DNA of 64,000 nt, taken from Halobacillus_B rhizosphaerae (GTDB taxonomy: Bacteria > Bacillota > Bacilli > Bacillales > Halobacillaceae). A program made the position numbers and the translations under genes. Below are positions 16,159-24,033 of the stretch, piece after piece. The notes below the pieces were generated by a model, which saw nothing but the letters and a program-made list of their open reading frames with translations, ran no database searches and was not told the DNA's origin. Position 1 is the stretch's first letter, and every line of letters starts with the position of its first letter. The stretch lies in NCBI RefSeq assembly GCF_046719735.1, contig NZ_JAUTWQ010000014.1, positions 62,001 through 126,000 on the forward strand. Direction: 5' to 3'.

Positions 16159-16193
16159 AAACCCGAACCAATGAATACAATTGATTCGAGTTT
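16159..16193 (-). terminator. Rho-independent terminator after the 86-aa gene
   Basis: Stem AAACCCGAACCAAT with ATTGATTCGAGTTT (G-T and one A-C mismatch), followed by seven T on the minus strand. It is one of the recurrent ACCCGAACCA stems. Confidence 0.85.
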
Positions 16194-16224
16194 ATAGAGG
16201 AATTTTCCCAAACGGGATATGTAA

Positions 16225-16485
16225 TCATAAATATGAATTACATGGTATACCTAAAATACTTCTAAAATGTTCCCTGATTTTAAACTCAATGTAATCCTCT
16301 CTTGGAAAAATTCTTTGTTTACTATTAAACTGTACATTTTCTTTAACAGCAATCTTCAAACCTTCTTTTAAGAAGTCTTCTTCCTTTCCTGTAACTCCCA
16401 TTTCACTAATAATAAATAAAATCAGTTTTTCATATTTCTTAATATACTGAGAAAATATGATCTTGCTTCCAAAAATCTCATCCAT
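16225..16485 (-). CDS. Small conserved-looking unknown protein, 86 aa
   Basis: I do not recognise this protein. It is probably real because the SD is excellent (AAAGGAGGTG, seven bases before the ATG), a sigma-A promoter lies 55-83 bases upstream and a terminator follows 32 bases past the stop. The sequence is helical and basic-acidic mixed, with hydrophobic IIFSQYIKKYEKLILFIISE at residues 9-28 and a C-terminal IREHFRSILGIPC; no signal peptide or clear membrane span. It is divergent from the threonine operon, and the two share the 340-base space 16486-16824. Confidence 0.7.
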   Translation of the reverse strand: MDEIFGSKIIFSQYIKKYEKLILFIISEMGVTGKEEDFLKEGLKIAVKENVQFNSKQRIFPREDYIEFKIREHFRSILGIPCNSYL

Positions 16486-16539
16486 TTTTTCACCTCCTTT
16501 AATCCCGGGTATAATTGCTCATAAAATGCTTATAGATTA

Positions 16540-16568
16540 CTTATAAGTTATTTTCCAAATTAAGTCAA
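16540..16568 (-). promoter_or_regulatory. Sigma-A promoter of the 86-aa gene
   Basis: On the minus strand TTGACT (16568-16563), 17-base spacer, TATAAG (16545-16540), about 55 bases upstream of the ATG at 16485. Confidence 0.7.
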
Positions 16569-16706
16569 GTAAGGAAATAAAAAGAATTTATGACAGAAGG
16601 TAAGAAAAAATAATCTTCCCTATAATAAACCTCAATTTTACAACGGAAATAAACTGTTTTTTAAAACGCTATATTGCACAGGCATTATTATTTTTTAAAT
16701 TGAATT

Positions 16707-16738
16707 AATCATTAGAAAATTTAATCTATCTGATAATT
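16707..16738. promoter_or_regulatory. Two CodY-like boxes upstream of hom
   Basis: AATCATTAGAAAATT (16707-16721) differs from the CodY motif AATTTTCWGAAAATT at three positions, and the adjacent 15-mer at 16724-16738 at four. They lie just upstream of the hom -35 box. CodY control of threonine synthesis is known in other Firmicutes; here it is inference. Confidence 0.35.
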
Positions 16739-16743
16739 CAGTC

Positions 16744-16772
16744 TTGTAGTCTATTGTTATTTTCGTTACAAT
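16744..16772 (+). promoter_or_regulatory. Sigma-A promoter of the threonine operon
   Basis: TTGTAG (16744-16749), 17-base spacer, TACAAT (16767-16772), 53 bases before the hom ATG. No other good candidate lies in the 340-base divergent space. Confidence 0.65.
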
Positions 16773-16824
16773 GTCCTTTATACAAAGAATAATGTACTTT
16801 TGAAGTGGACAAGGAGTGTGAAGA

Positions 16825-18120
16825 ATGAAAAATACCATTACCGTAGGATTATTGGGACTCGGCACCGTAGGATCCGGTGTGATTGAAATTCTTAATGATC
16901 ATAAAGAAAGCATTCAACATAAAACCGGAAGCCAAGTAACGATCAAGTCCGTACTAGTGAATGATTTAAATAAACCTCGTGAGCTTCCAGGGGAAACAAC
17001 TCAGCTGACGGATCGTTATGAAGATATTACGAGGGATCCAGAAATTGATGTAGTCGTTGAAGTAATGGGTGGAATCGATCACACACTCTCCATTTTGCTA
17101 GAAGCTATAGAGCATGGAAAACATATAGTCACTGCTAACAAAGATCTGATGGCTCAGCATGGGGCAGAGCTATTTGCTGCAAGTCAGAAGACTGGCTGCG
17201 ATATTTATTATGAAGCCAGTGTAGCAGGCGGTATTCCCATTATCCGTTCAATTATTGACGGGCTATCATCTGACCGTATCCGAAAAATGATGGGTATTGT
17301 CAATGGAACGACCAATTATATCATGACGAAAATGACTCAGGATGGAACCGATTTTGACAGCGTATTAAAGGAAGCTCAGGAACTTGGATTTGCGGAGGCA
17401 GACCCTACCGCTGATGTTGACGGACTTGATGCGGCCAGGAAAATGACGATCCTTTCCATTCTAGGATTCTCCATGCCATTTAACCTGGAGGATGTAGAAG
17501 TGAAGGGAATTAGAGGTTTGTCTCTTTCAGATATTAAATATGCAGAGGAGCTTGGATATACCATTAAATTAATCGGAATCGCCGAAAATGATCATACAGG
17601 CGTTTCTGTCAGTGTAGAGCCTACTTTACTTCCCTCCACACACCCGCTTTCCTCTGTTCATAATGAATTTAACGCGGTCTATGTTTATGGTGACGCGGTG
17701 GGCGAGACGATGTTTTACGGTCCAGGTGCTGGTAAATTGCCTACGGCGACGGCTGTAGTGTCTGATTTAATCGCCGTTATTAAAAATATCCGGTTAGGAA
17801 CTTCAGGGAAGGCTTATGTTCAGCCGCAATTCTCTAAACAGGTTAAGACAAAGAAAGAACAGCTGACTAAAAAGTACATTCGTCTTCACGTATTGGATCA
17901 ACCGGGAATGCTTATGGAAATGACAACCATTTTTGCCCAATACGATATTTCTTTCGATCAAATTATTCAAAGGGCTAGTGATCAGGATAAGGAACGAGAA
18001 CTCATTATGATTACTCACCAGGTTAGTGAAGAAGACTTTGCTAAAGCTCAAAGTGAATTACAAGAATTATCATCCGTTCGCAGGGTAGATAGTATCTTTC
18101 GTGTTGAAGGAGGCGAATAA
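16825..18120 (+). CDS. hom: Homoserine dehydrogenase
   Basis: Cytoplasmic NAD(P)H enzyme reducing aspartate semialdehyde to homoserine, the branch point to threonine and methionine. The 431-aa protein has an N-terminal Rossmann domain (GLLGLGTVGSG at residues 9-19), the catalytic homoserine-dehydrogenase domain (NGTTNYIMTKM near 160, EADPTADVDGLDAARK near 192) and a C-terminal ACT domain at about 350-425 (YIRLHVLDQPGML), the usual threonine feedback site. SD AAGGAG precedes the ATG. It leads hom-thrC-thrB, with only 2 bases before thrC. Confidence 0.97.
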   Translation: MKNTITVGLLGLGTVGSGVIEILNDHKESIQHKTGSQVTIKSVLVNDLNKPRELPGETTQLTDRYEDITRDPEIDVVVEVMGGIDHTLSILLEAIEHGKHIVTANKDLMAQHGAELFAASQKTGCDIYYEASVAGGIPIIRSIIDGLSSDRIRKMMGIVNGTTNYIMTKMTQDGTDFDSVLKEAQELGFAEADPTADVDGLDAARKMTILSILGFSMPFNLEDVEVKGIRGLSLSDIKYAEELGYTIKLIGIAENDHTGVSVSVEPTLLPSTHPLSSVHNEFNAVYVYGDAVGETMFYGPGAGKLPTATAVVSDLIAVIKNIRLGTSGKAYVQPQFSKQVKTKKEQLTKKYIRLHVLDQPGMLMEMTTIFAQYDISFDQIIQRASDQDKERELIMITHQVSEEDFAKAQSELQELSSVRRVDSIFRVEGGE

Positions 18121-18122
18121 TT

Positions 18123-19178
18123 ATGTGGCAGGGTTTACTGCACCACTATGCTGAGTTCCTACCAATCAGTGAAAAAACACCCAAGTTAACTTTATTAGAA
18201 GGAAACACTCCGCTGCTTCCTATACCCACCATTTCCAAAGAGCTTGGAATTGAAGCTTATGTGAAAATTGAAGGGGCAAATCCTACAGGTTCTTTCAAAG
18301 ACCGAGGAATGGTTCTCGCCATGGCCAAAGCTATCGAAGAAGGATCAAAAGCTGTTATTTGTGCTTCCACCGGTAATACATCTGCCTCTGCTGCTGCATT
18401 CGCGGCAAGAGCGGGGCTGCGCTGTATTGTCGTCATTCCAGACGGAAAGATTGCTGAGGGGAAACTGGCCCAGGCAGTTATGTACGGAGCAGAGATATTT
18501 GCGATTAAAGGAAACTTTGACCAGGCGTTAACAATGGTACGCAAAATTGCTGAGGAGGAGCAGGTAACACTTGTAAATTCTGTGAATCCTTATCGAATTG
18601 AAGGTCAGAAAACAGGTGCCTTTGAAGTATGCGAGAGTCTGGGAGAAGCGCCTGATTTTCTTTCTATACCCGTCGGAAACGCGGGGAATATCACAGCATA
18701 TTGGCGGGGATTTAAAGAATATCATGAACGGAATCATACGCAATTACCCCAAATGATTGGCTTTGAAGCTAGTGGTTCCGCCGCTATTGTTAGAAATGAG
18801 GTAGTGGAAAATCCTGAAACCTTAGCTACAGCCATTCGCATTGGAAATCCGGCAAGCTGGGGAAAAGCCGTTGACGCAGCTAAAGAATCCAAAGGGTTTA
18901 TTGATGAAGTAACGGATGATGAAATTATAGAAGCGTACCAATTACTTGCTCAAAAAGAAGGCGTTTTTGCTGAACCAGCTTCCTGCGCTTCCATTGCCGG
19001 TACGATAAAAAAGGTAAAAGCAGGGATCATCCCATCTGGTTCAAAAGTGGTTCATGTGCTTACCGGAAACGGCCTGAAGGATCCTGCTACAGCGATTCAA
19101 ACAAGCCCGGTAAAACCCACAGTCATTGAGAATAACATTGAGCAATTCGCTGAAGCGATCACTGGAGTGCGGTCATGA
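18123..19178 (+). CDS. thrC: Threonine synthase
   Basis: PLP enzyme converting O-phosphohomoserine to threonine. The 351-aa length is that of the short Bacillus type. The PLP lysine is in GSFKDRGM near residue 59, the phosphate loop in VGNAGNITAYWRG near 183, and STGNTSASAA near 85 also fits. It follows hom with a 2-base gap and its stop overlaps the thrB start by four bases, so the three genes are translationally coupled. Confidence 0.97.
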   Translation: MWQGLLHHYAEFLPISEKTPKLTLLEGNTPLLPIPTISKELGIEAYVKIEGANPTGSFKDRGMVLAMAKAIEEGSKAVICASTGNTSASAAAFAARAGLRCIVVIPDGKIAEGKLAQAVMYGAEIFAIKGNFDQALTMVRKIAEEEQVTLVNSVNPYRIEGQKTGAFEVCESLGEAPDFLSIPVGNAGNITAYWRGFKEYHERNHTQLPQMIGFEASGSAAIVRNEVVENPETLATAIRIGNPASWGKAVDAAKESKGFIDEVTDDEIIEAYQLLAQKEGVFAEPASCASIAGTIKKVKAGIIPSGSKVVHVLTGNGLKDPATAIQTSPVKPTVIENNIEQFAEAITGVRS

Positions 19179-20104
19179 AGCCGTTCAAGATAAAAGTTCC
19201 GGCCACCTCTGCTAATCTAGGTCCGGGATTCGATTCAATCGGAATTGCACTATCTAAATATGTAACCTTAGATTGTCATTCTGCAGAAACTTGGGGATTC
19301 ACTGTACCTGATAAGGACAAGAACTCCATTCCTGCAGGCAAAGATAATCTGATTTATAAATCAGCCCTGTATACAGCAAATTTATATAACCAGGAAACGC
19401 TGCCACCCTTCCACATCACTATGAAAAATGATGTTCCTGTGGCCAGGGGGTTAGGTAGTTCCTCTACCGCAGTCGTCGGCGGGATTGAAATTGCCAATCA
19501 AATTCTCAACCTGCAATTAACTGCCTATGAAAAGCTGAAGATTGCCTGTGAGATTGAAGGTCATCCCGATAATGTTGCCCCTGCCATCTATGGAGGCATC
19601 GTTGTGTCAAGCTATGATGGAAACCATTTAGATTTTGTTCATTTTACCAAAGGGTTGGATGAATTGACTTGGCTGGCCATTATTCCAGAGTATCATCTTG
19701 AAACCGAACAAGCCCGGGCTCTCCTCCCGCTGGAACTGAACTATAAGAAAGCTGTCCACGCGAGCGGCACTGCCAATGTATTAGTGGCCGCCCTAGCCCA
19801 GCAAAATTGGAAGCTGGCAGGAAAAATGATGCTGCAAGATCAATGGCATCAGCCTTATCGTAAAGAGATGATTCCGGGTTTTGATCAAGTCACTGATATC
19901 GTCAGAGCGCAAGGGGCGCTTGGATTATATTTAAGCGGGGCTGGACCGACTATGATTGCTCTATTTGACACGATCAGCCAGAAAGAACTTCAGAAAATCA
20001 AGAATCAACTGTCTGCTTATGAGGTAGAAGCATTGAAAATAAATAAAACTGGAGCAGAAGTAAATAGCAGCAGCCTGCAATCCAACGGAATGAAACTAAA
20101 TTAA
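19175..20104 (+). CDS. thrB: Homoserine kinase
   Basis: GHMP-family kinase making O-phosphohomoserine from homoserine and ATP, the substrate of the adjacent thrC. The 309-aa protein shows PATSANLGPGFDSIGIA near the N-terminus, the ATP-binding PVARGLGSSSTAVVGG loop near residue 87 and the C-terminal GLYLSGAGPTMIAL motif. The ATG overlaps the thrC stop (ATGA). A terminator lies about 100 bases downstream. The tail after residue 285 is slightly longer than the family core. Confidence 0.96.
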   Translation: MKPFKIKVPATSANLGPGFDSIGIALSKYVTLDCHSAETWGFTVPDKDKNSIPAGKDNLIYKSALYTANLYNQETLPPFHITMKNDVPVARGLGSSSTAVVGGIEIANQILNLQLTAYEKLKIACEIEGHPDNVAPAIYGGIVVSSYDGNHLDFVHFTKGLDELTWLAIIPEYHLETEQARALLPLELNYKKAVHASGTANVLVAALAQQNWKLAGKMMLQDQWHQPYRKEMIPGFDQVTDIVRAQGALGLYLSGAGPTMIALFDTISQKELQKIKNQLSAYEVEALKINKTGAEVNSSSLQSNGMKLN

Positions 20105-20201
20105 AGGAAACATTCTCAAGCTGCAAGCTCCTTGCTAATTTTTGCTTCCCCAAAAGACATCAACTTGTTCCCTGTGGAGATTGATTGATCTCACAAACAC
20201 G

Positions 20202-20236
20202 TAAAACCCGAACCAATGTAAATGGTTCGGGTTTTA
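20202..20236 (+). terminator. Rho-independent terminator of the threonine operon
   Basis: Perfect 14-bp stem TAAAACCCGAACCA with TGGTTCGGGTTTTA and a 7-nt loop. Plus-strand U tract is TTTT within the arm. Recurrent stem family. Confidence 0.85.
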
Positions 20237-20431
20237 TCATCTATTAAATTCTTAAGACTCCTCACTACAAATATCCTTGTTACTTAATATTTTCCTTTAT
20301 TTTGCACCAGTAATTATTAAAAAATTGGTAATTTACTATCATATTCATTTAAATGTTTGCATTTTCACTATTCATTGGAAAGTAATTTGTATACAATGTA
20401 ACTAGATAAATATACAAAGGGTGATTTATAA

Positions 20432-20800
20432 ATGGCGAAGAAGAGTAAGCAATATGAATATGATTTAAATGAAGTAAAACGACTCATTAAAGAAACCGAC
20501 AAAAATTACCGAGAAATATCCGCTGAAACCGGGTGTCCGTATGCAAGTGTGGTCTACCATGGCCGTAAGATCCGCGGGCGGGTTAATCGTACACAGAATA
20601 GTATTTTAGAAGAGGTTCCACAGACGTTTCTTCCTAAAACCGAAGAGACAAACGTTCAGTCCATCGGCGGTACTGGAACAACTCTAAATATCTCAAGGAA
20701 TGATATTTCTATTGAGGATGCAGAACAAGAAGCTGCCAAGATGATTAACGCTGCAAGAGCATTGGGATTAAATAAAATTAACATTACCATTGAAAAGTAA
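20432..20800 (+). CDS. Unknown 122-aa protein with HTH-like N-terminus
   Basis: Not recognised. The N-terminal half is basic and reads like a helix-turn-helix: LNEVKRLIKETDKNYREIS, then ETGCPYASVVYHGRKIRGR, with the pattern of a homeodomain-like recognition helix. A Pro/Thr-rich linker (about 60-82) leads to a small alpha-beta C-terminus (LNISRNDISIEDAEQEAAK, then INITIEK). There is no membrane segment. SD AAAGGGTGATTT precedes the ATG. It stands alone between the threonine terminator and a convergent sigma factor gene. A DNA-binding role is plausible but unproven. Confidence 0.7.
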   Translation: MAKKSKQYEYDLNEVKRLIKETDKNYREISAETGCPYASVVYHGRKIRGRVNRTQNSILEEVPQTFLPKTEETNVQSIGGTGTTLNISRNDISIEDAEQEAAKMINAARALGLNKINITIEK

Positions 20801-20839
20801 AATATTCTGCCAGGCTGCTTAACCGCTGCCTGGCTTAAT

Positions 20840-21355
20840 TTAAACGGCCGAGTCCTCTATCCGCCGAAGAAATTCTAGCTGCCTCAACTTTTTTTTAGCA
20901 TGTCTTCCCCAGTTTTTCACAGCATCTCTTGTTACGTTTTCCAATTTAGCTATTTGTTCAATCGATAAGTCATGAACAATAAAATAATACACCCATTTCC
21001 ACTGATTTTCTGTTAATTCTTTTTTCACCTGGTTCCAGAAATATGTATCTGCTATTTTATCTTCTGTTATGTAGGACAAGGCATGGATTTCTTTTTCAAT
21101 ATAAGAGGTTTCGTTAGCAAAACTCTTGGCACGCTTCCGAATTTCATCGATTAAACGATTTCTAATTTTCCAGCTTACATAGGTGGAAAATTTGCCTAGT
21201 TCAGGATTGTAGGTAAGATACGCCTCCCACAATGCGAACAAGCCCTCCGCAAAGAACTCCCCAGCGGAATCAATGATTTGTAAACTTCTAATGTGATAAT
21301 GAATCAGTCTATCATTTTCATAGACGATCTTTTCGAATTCTTCCTCATTCTTCAT
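20840..21355 (-). CDS. Sigma-70 family factor (divergent pair, minus-strand member)
   Basis: A 171-aa alternative sigma-like protein. Residues about 5-75 resemble region 2 (FFAEGLFALWEAYLTYNPELG, then FSTYVSWKIRNRLIDEIRKR, the -10 recognition helix area). Residues about 115-165 resemble region 4 (LTENQWKWVYYFIVHDLSI, EQIAKLENVTRDAVKNWGRH). No sigma 3 domain or ECF anti-sigma neighbour is visible. I start at ATG 21355 after AGGAGGTGG; an ATG 11 codons earlier has no SD. It is divergently placed from a second sigma-like gene at 21609, with a 250-base shared regulatory space. Target promoters are unknown. Confidence 0.85.
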   Translation of the reverse strand: MKNEEEFEKIVYENDRLIHYHIRSLQIIDSAGEFFAEGLFALWEAYLTYNPELGKFSTYVSWKIRNRLIDEIRKRAKSFANETSYIEKEIHALSYITEDKIADTYFWNQVKKELTENQWKWVYYFIVHDLSIEQIAKLENVTRDAVKNWGRHAKKKLRQLEFLRRIEDSAV

Positions 21356-21402
21356 TAAAGTTCCACCTCCTAAATTTATCCTTCTCATTCTATAATCGTA
21401 TT

Positions 21403-21427
21403 AAAAATGATTTTTGGTGTCATTTTT
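21403..21427. promoter_or_regulatory. Inverted repeat between the divergent sigma genes
   Basis: AAAAATGA (21403-21410) and TCATTTTT (21420-21427) form an 8-bp dyad with a 9-base centre, about 50 bases upstream of the minus-strand sigma gene. It may be an operator; the region is very AT-rich, so chance is possible. No consensus sigma-A promoter is obvious in 21356-21608. Confidence 0.3.
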
Positions 21428-21608
21428 TTATTAAAAATTGTTTTATCGCCTTTACTTTCTTAACAAAAATACAAATATAGCTTAATTTACAGCAAGATCC
21501 TCTCGCTTTTATAAATACTTTTCCAAAATAGAAAAAATAGTTTTTCTTTTTTGAATCTTTCGTTCATAATAATGAGTGAACACAAAATAATAATAGAAAG
21601 AGAGACCT

Positions 21609-22094
21609 ATGAAAAAAGACTACCAATCTTTTCAAACTTATCATCCATACATTTACTTCGCTCTAAATAGACTTCGCATGCCCCGGCCATATGATGACTT
21701 CATTCAGGAATCCTATTTCATTTATCTTCAATGTATCCAGCAGTTTAATCCTGCCCTTTCAAAATTCTCCACTTATTTCACTCATCATCTCATCCACCAC
21801 TTTCGAACCCTTCAACGAAATGACACCAATAGACACCAGCAGTTCAAGCAATTCGAAAACCATTGCTGCACGATTTCCTATCAGCCCGACCTCATAAATG
21901 AGCAATCCGTTTTCTATGATGTGTTCCACCATTGCGATTTAAATCGACTCGAAGCCGATATTGTCAAACTTTCCCTCGAAGAGCATACAATAGAAGAAAT
22001 CGCATTACTTAAAGAAATAAGCGCCTCTACAGTCAAAAGAGCACGTAAAAGGATTAAGAAGAAAATCGAACGTCTTCTCCTGCCGAATGGTTAA
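21609..22094 (+). CDS. Sigma-70-like factor (divergent pair, plus-strand member)
   Basis: A 161-aa protein with sigma-like organisation. Region 2-like part: PYDDFIQESYFIYLQCIQQF, then FNPALSKFSTYFTHHLIHHF at residues about 27-65. Region 4-like part: LEADIVKLSLEEHTIEEIAL, then EISASTVKRARKRIKKK at about 110-155. The shared phrase NP(E/A)LxKFSTY links it to the gene at 20840-21355, so the two are probably paralogues. It is unusually rich in His, Phe and Gln (HHLIHHF, NRHQQFKQFENHCC). SD AAAGAGAG is weak. It may act as a sigma factor or as a partner of its neighbour. Function unknown. Confidence 0.7.
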   Translation: MKKDYQSFQTYHPYIYFALNRLRMPRPYDDFIQESYFIYLQCIQQFNPALSKFSTYFTHHLIHHFRTLQRNDTNRHQQFKQFENHCCTISYQPDLINEQSVFYDVFHHCDLNRLEADIVKLSLEEHTIEEIALLKEISASTVKRARKRIKKKIERLLLPNG

Positions 22095-22158
22095 GTTTGT
22101 TTTCCTGCTGGAAAGGGAAATTATTGTGAAAGAGTAAATTGTAACGGAGGCGTTTTGT

Positions 22159-22443
22159 TTGGATCAGTCCGCACGATCTCTAATTCCCTTGATGAAAATT
22201 TGGCTTGATGATACCCCAACCTCCTATACCCATGCTTTTATCGAAAGATTGGCGTATGAATGGATGGTAGAAATCGTTAACCCTTACCCCATTCCTTTAA
22301 TGGAAAATAAAGATTACGTGATGCAAATTTCATTTGAACAGAGTGATGGAGCCCAGTTTCACTCCATTAATCTTGAATCCTATGATGTAGAAGAAGGGAA
22401 TGAGTTTACAGTGTACCGCTTCTTTATGTACCAGCCTGAATAG
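22159..22443 (+). CDS. Unknown 94-aa protein, TTG start
   Basis: Not recognised. It begins at TTG (22159), eight bases after CGGAGG. The protein is acidic, with a helical N-terminal half (LIPLMKIWLDDTP, FIERLAYEWMVEIVN) and a beta-like C-terminal half (YVMQISFEQSDGAQFHSINL). No signal peptide or membrane span. It lies 64 bases after the plus-strand sigma-like gene on the same strand and may be cotranscribed with it. Confidence 0.6.
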   Translation: MDQSARSLIPLMKIWLDDTPTSYTHAFIERLAYEWMVEIVNPYPIPLMENKDYVMQISFEQSDGAQFHSINLESYDVEEGNEFTVYRFFMYQPE

Positions 22444-22583
22444 AACCACGCTTGCAGCTGGTTCTATTTAACTTTGACTTTTTCTCCTTCATCTTCTAGG
22501 CTTTAAGATAACCGTTAAATACATAGAATTTGAAGACGCCTGGACAGATATGGTTTGAAACCATCACGGAAAGGGGGCAGCTT

Positions 22584-22745
22584 ATGTTTTATTTAGCTTT
22601 TGCACTTTTATTTACTTGCTATTTAATTGCCGGCTATTTTACTAGCCTGGATATTTCTACAGTCGCAGCAACTTTATCGGTAGCTTTAATTCTGGTTAAC
22701 CTTTATATGTTTGTGAAGGAAAGAAATAATAAAAAAAAGTCATAA
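22584..22745 (+). CDS. Small two-span membrane protein, 53 aa
   Basis: Starts at ATG 22584, six bases after AAAGGGGG; a TTG 18 codons earlier lacks an SD. Residues 2-20 (FYLAFALLFTCYLIAGYF) and about 26-44 (ISTVAATLSVALILVNLYMF) are membrane segments, and the tail KERNNKKKS is strongly basic, so both ends are probably cytoplasmic with the tail inside. A perfect terminator follows immediately. No homologue recognised; such two-helix proteins are common in Bacillaceae and often act with a partner. Confidence 0.65.
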   Translation: MFYLAFALLFTCYLIAGYFTSLDISTVAATLSVALILVNLYMFVKERNNKKKS

Positions 22746-22778
22746 AAAAGCTGTTTCCGTCACAGGAAACAGCTTTTT
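22745..22778 (+). terminator. Rho-independent terminator
   Basis: Perfect 14-bp stem AAAAAGCTGTTTCC with GGAAACAGCTTTTT, 6-nt loop, starting at the last base of the stop codon of the small membrane gene. The flanking A and T runs allow bidirectional use. Confidence 0.92.
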
Positions 22779-22857
22779 CTGCATAACAATGAATCACTAG
22801 AATGGTTACACGTTTCCAAGAGTAGAATTAGCGGAATGGTACTAATTCACCAACCTT

Positions 22858-22886
22858 CCCCTCGGTTTTTCTAGAAAACCGAGGGG
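22858..22886. other. Perfect 12-bp hairpin without a U tract
   Basis: CCCCTCGGTTTT paired with AAAACCGAGGGG across a 5-base loop (TCTAG). It lies 29 bases past the M15 peptidase stop. Neither strand has a T run right after the stem, so it may be a weak terminator or an RNA-stabilising hairpin. Confidence 0.6.
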
Positions 22887-22914
22887 CATCAAAAAATATA
22901 TAACCTGAGGATAT

Positions 22915-23838
22915 TTAAAACATCATATTCCAAGTATTCTTCCCGACAATACCATCTACCTGTAAATGATGCCTATCTTGGTAAGCACAAACTGCTGCCT
23001 TCGTTTTCTCACCAAATATTCCATCCGGAGCTGTTTTTATGGCTCGTTGTATTCTCTCAACATCCTTGCCTCGGCTACCCAATTGTATCGGTTGACCCGG
23101 ATAGTCAACGAGGGGAAGCCCGCGGTAGAATTTATCGGCATTTTCTATTTCCACAATCGTGCGCTTGTCTGCCCTTCCATCTTCCTTAAGTTTATGATCA
23201 TGCTGGAACTGTTTAACTGCCGCCAATGTCTCGGCACCATAGTTTCCATCACTGCCGAACTTTGGAAGCCGGTAACCTTGAGCGATTAATAGTTCCTGGA
23301 TCCTTCTGACCTCAGGTCCATGAGACCCTTGTTGAATGGGGACTTCAGAAGTTTCACGAATAATCGCCGGCCGCTTCCCTTCACTTAATTCTCTCCATGA
23401 CAACCCCTGAGTCAGCTCAAGATGAGGAAAATCCTTAAATGAATGCCAGTCCCCTCCCCAGGAAAAACCAAGATTTTTCGCTATTTGTGCTGTCTTTTTC
23501 CAGTCCTGATTAACTTCCCATAAAGCTTCTCTCCCGTCTTTACTTACGAGAAAAAAATCAATGGCCAGTCCATAATTGTGAACGCTTTGACCGGGTTCAG
23601 CATGAGTTACGATCTTGCCGCTTTTCCCATAAAACTTCCCTTTCCATACATAACATGGACGGCCTTGCCCAAACAGAACAGCTTGTTCCGAAAAAGTGCG
23701 GAACCCGGAAGAAATTTGTACGGGAATTTGGTCTCGATAACTTTTCTTAATCACTTCTATAGCTTTTTTCGAGACCATTGGATGGACCTTCCCCATGTTT
23801 TTAATACTGCGGTCAATTAAGATTTTTTCGTTAATCAT
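22915..23838 (-). CDS. M15 family endolysin-like peptidase with two PG-binding domains
   Basis: Zinc peptidoglycan peptidase of the phage-endolysin/CwlK kind (L-Ala-D-Glu or D-Ala-D-Ala type). Starting at ATG 23838 (GGAGGGGGAGATGAG upstream) the protein has 307 aa. Catalytic domain: SVHNYGLAIDF supplies His87 and Asp94, and FPHLEL supplies His139. Two peptidoglycan-binding type 1 modules follow at about 168-230 (GSHGPEVRRIQELL) and 250-307 (GSRGKDVERIQRAI). No signal peptide is visible, which is typical of phage lysins that need a holin. No holin or other phage gene is adjacent. It could be a domesticated lysin, or be released by lysis. The earlier ATG at 23898 has no SD. Confidence 0.9.
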   Translation of the reverse strand: MINEKILIDRSIKNMGKVHPMVSKKAIEVIKKSYRDQIPVQISSGFRTFSEQAVLFGQGRPCYVWKGKFYGKSGKIVTHAEPGQSVHNYGLAIDFFLVSKDGREALWEVNQDWKKTAQIAKNLGFSWGGDWHSFKDFPHLELTQGLSWRELSEGKRPAIIRETSEVPIQQGSHGPEVRRIQELLIAQGYRLPKFGSDGNYGAETLAAVKQFQHDHKLKEDGRADKRTIVEIENADKFYRGLPLVDYPGQPIQLGSRGKDVERIQRAIKTAPDGIFGEKTKAAVCAYQDRHHLQVDGIVGKNTWNMMF

Positions 23839-24033
23839 CTCATCTCCCCCTCCGCTATTATAATCGAACAGAGAAACAAAAAAGGTGTTCCGCCTCATTC
23901 CTTTATTTCACTTATACCCGTTTTAATTTTATTAGAAGTACAGCAATCCCCAAGAACCTATGAATAGGATCCTTGGACTTACCAGCTGAGGAAACGTAAA
24001 ATGGAAATAGAAGATTTGAAAGAGGTGTAAATA

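Noticed and set aside
20432..23838. Possible prophage remnant
   Set aside because: Sigma-like, HTH-like and lysin-like genes occur, but there is no integrase, terminase, portal, tail or att repeat.
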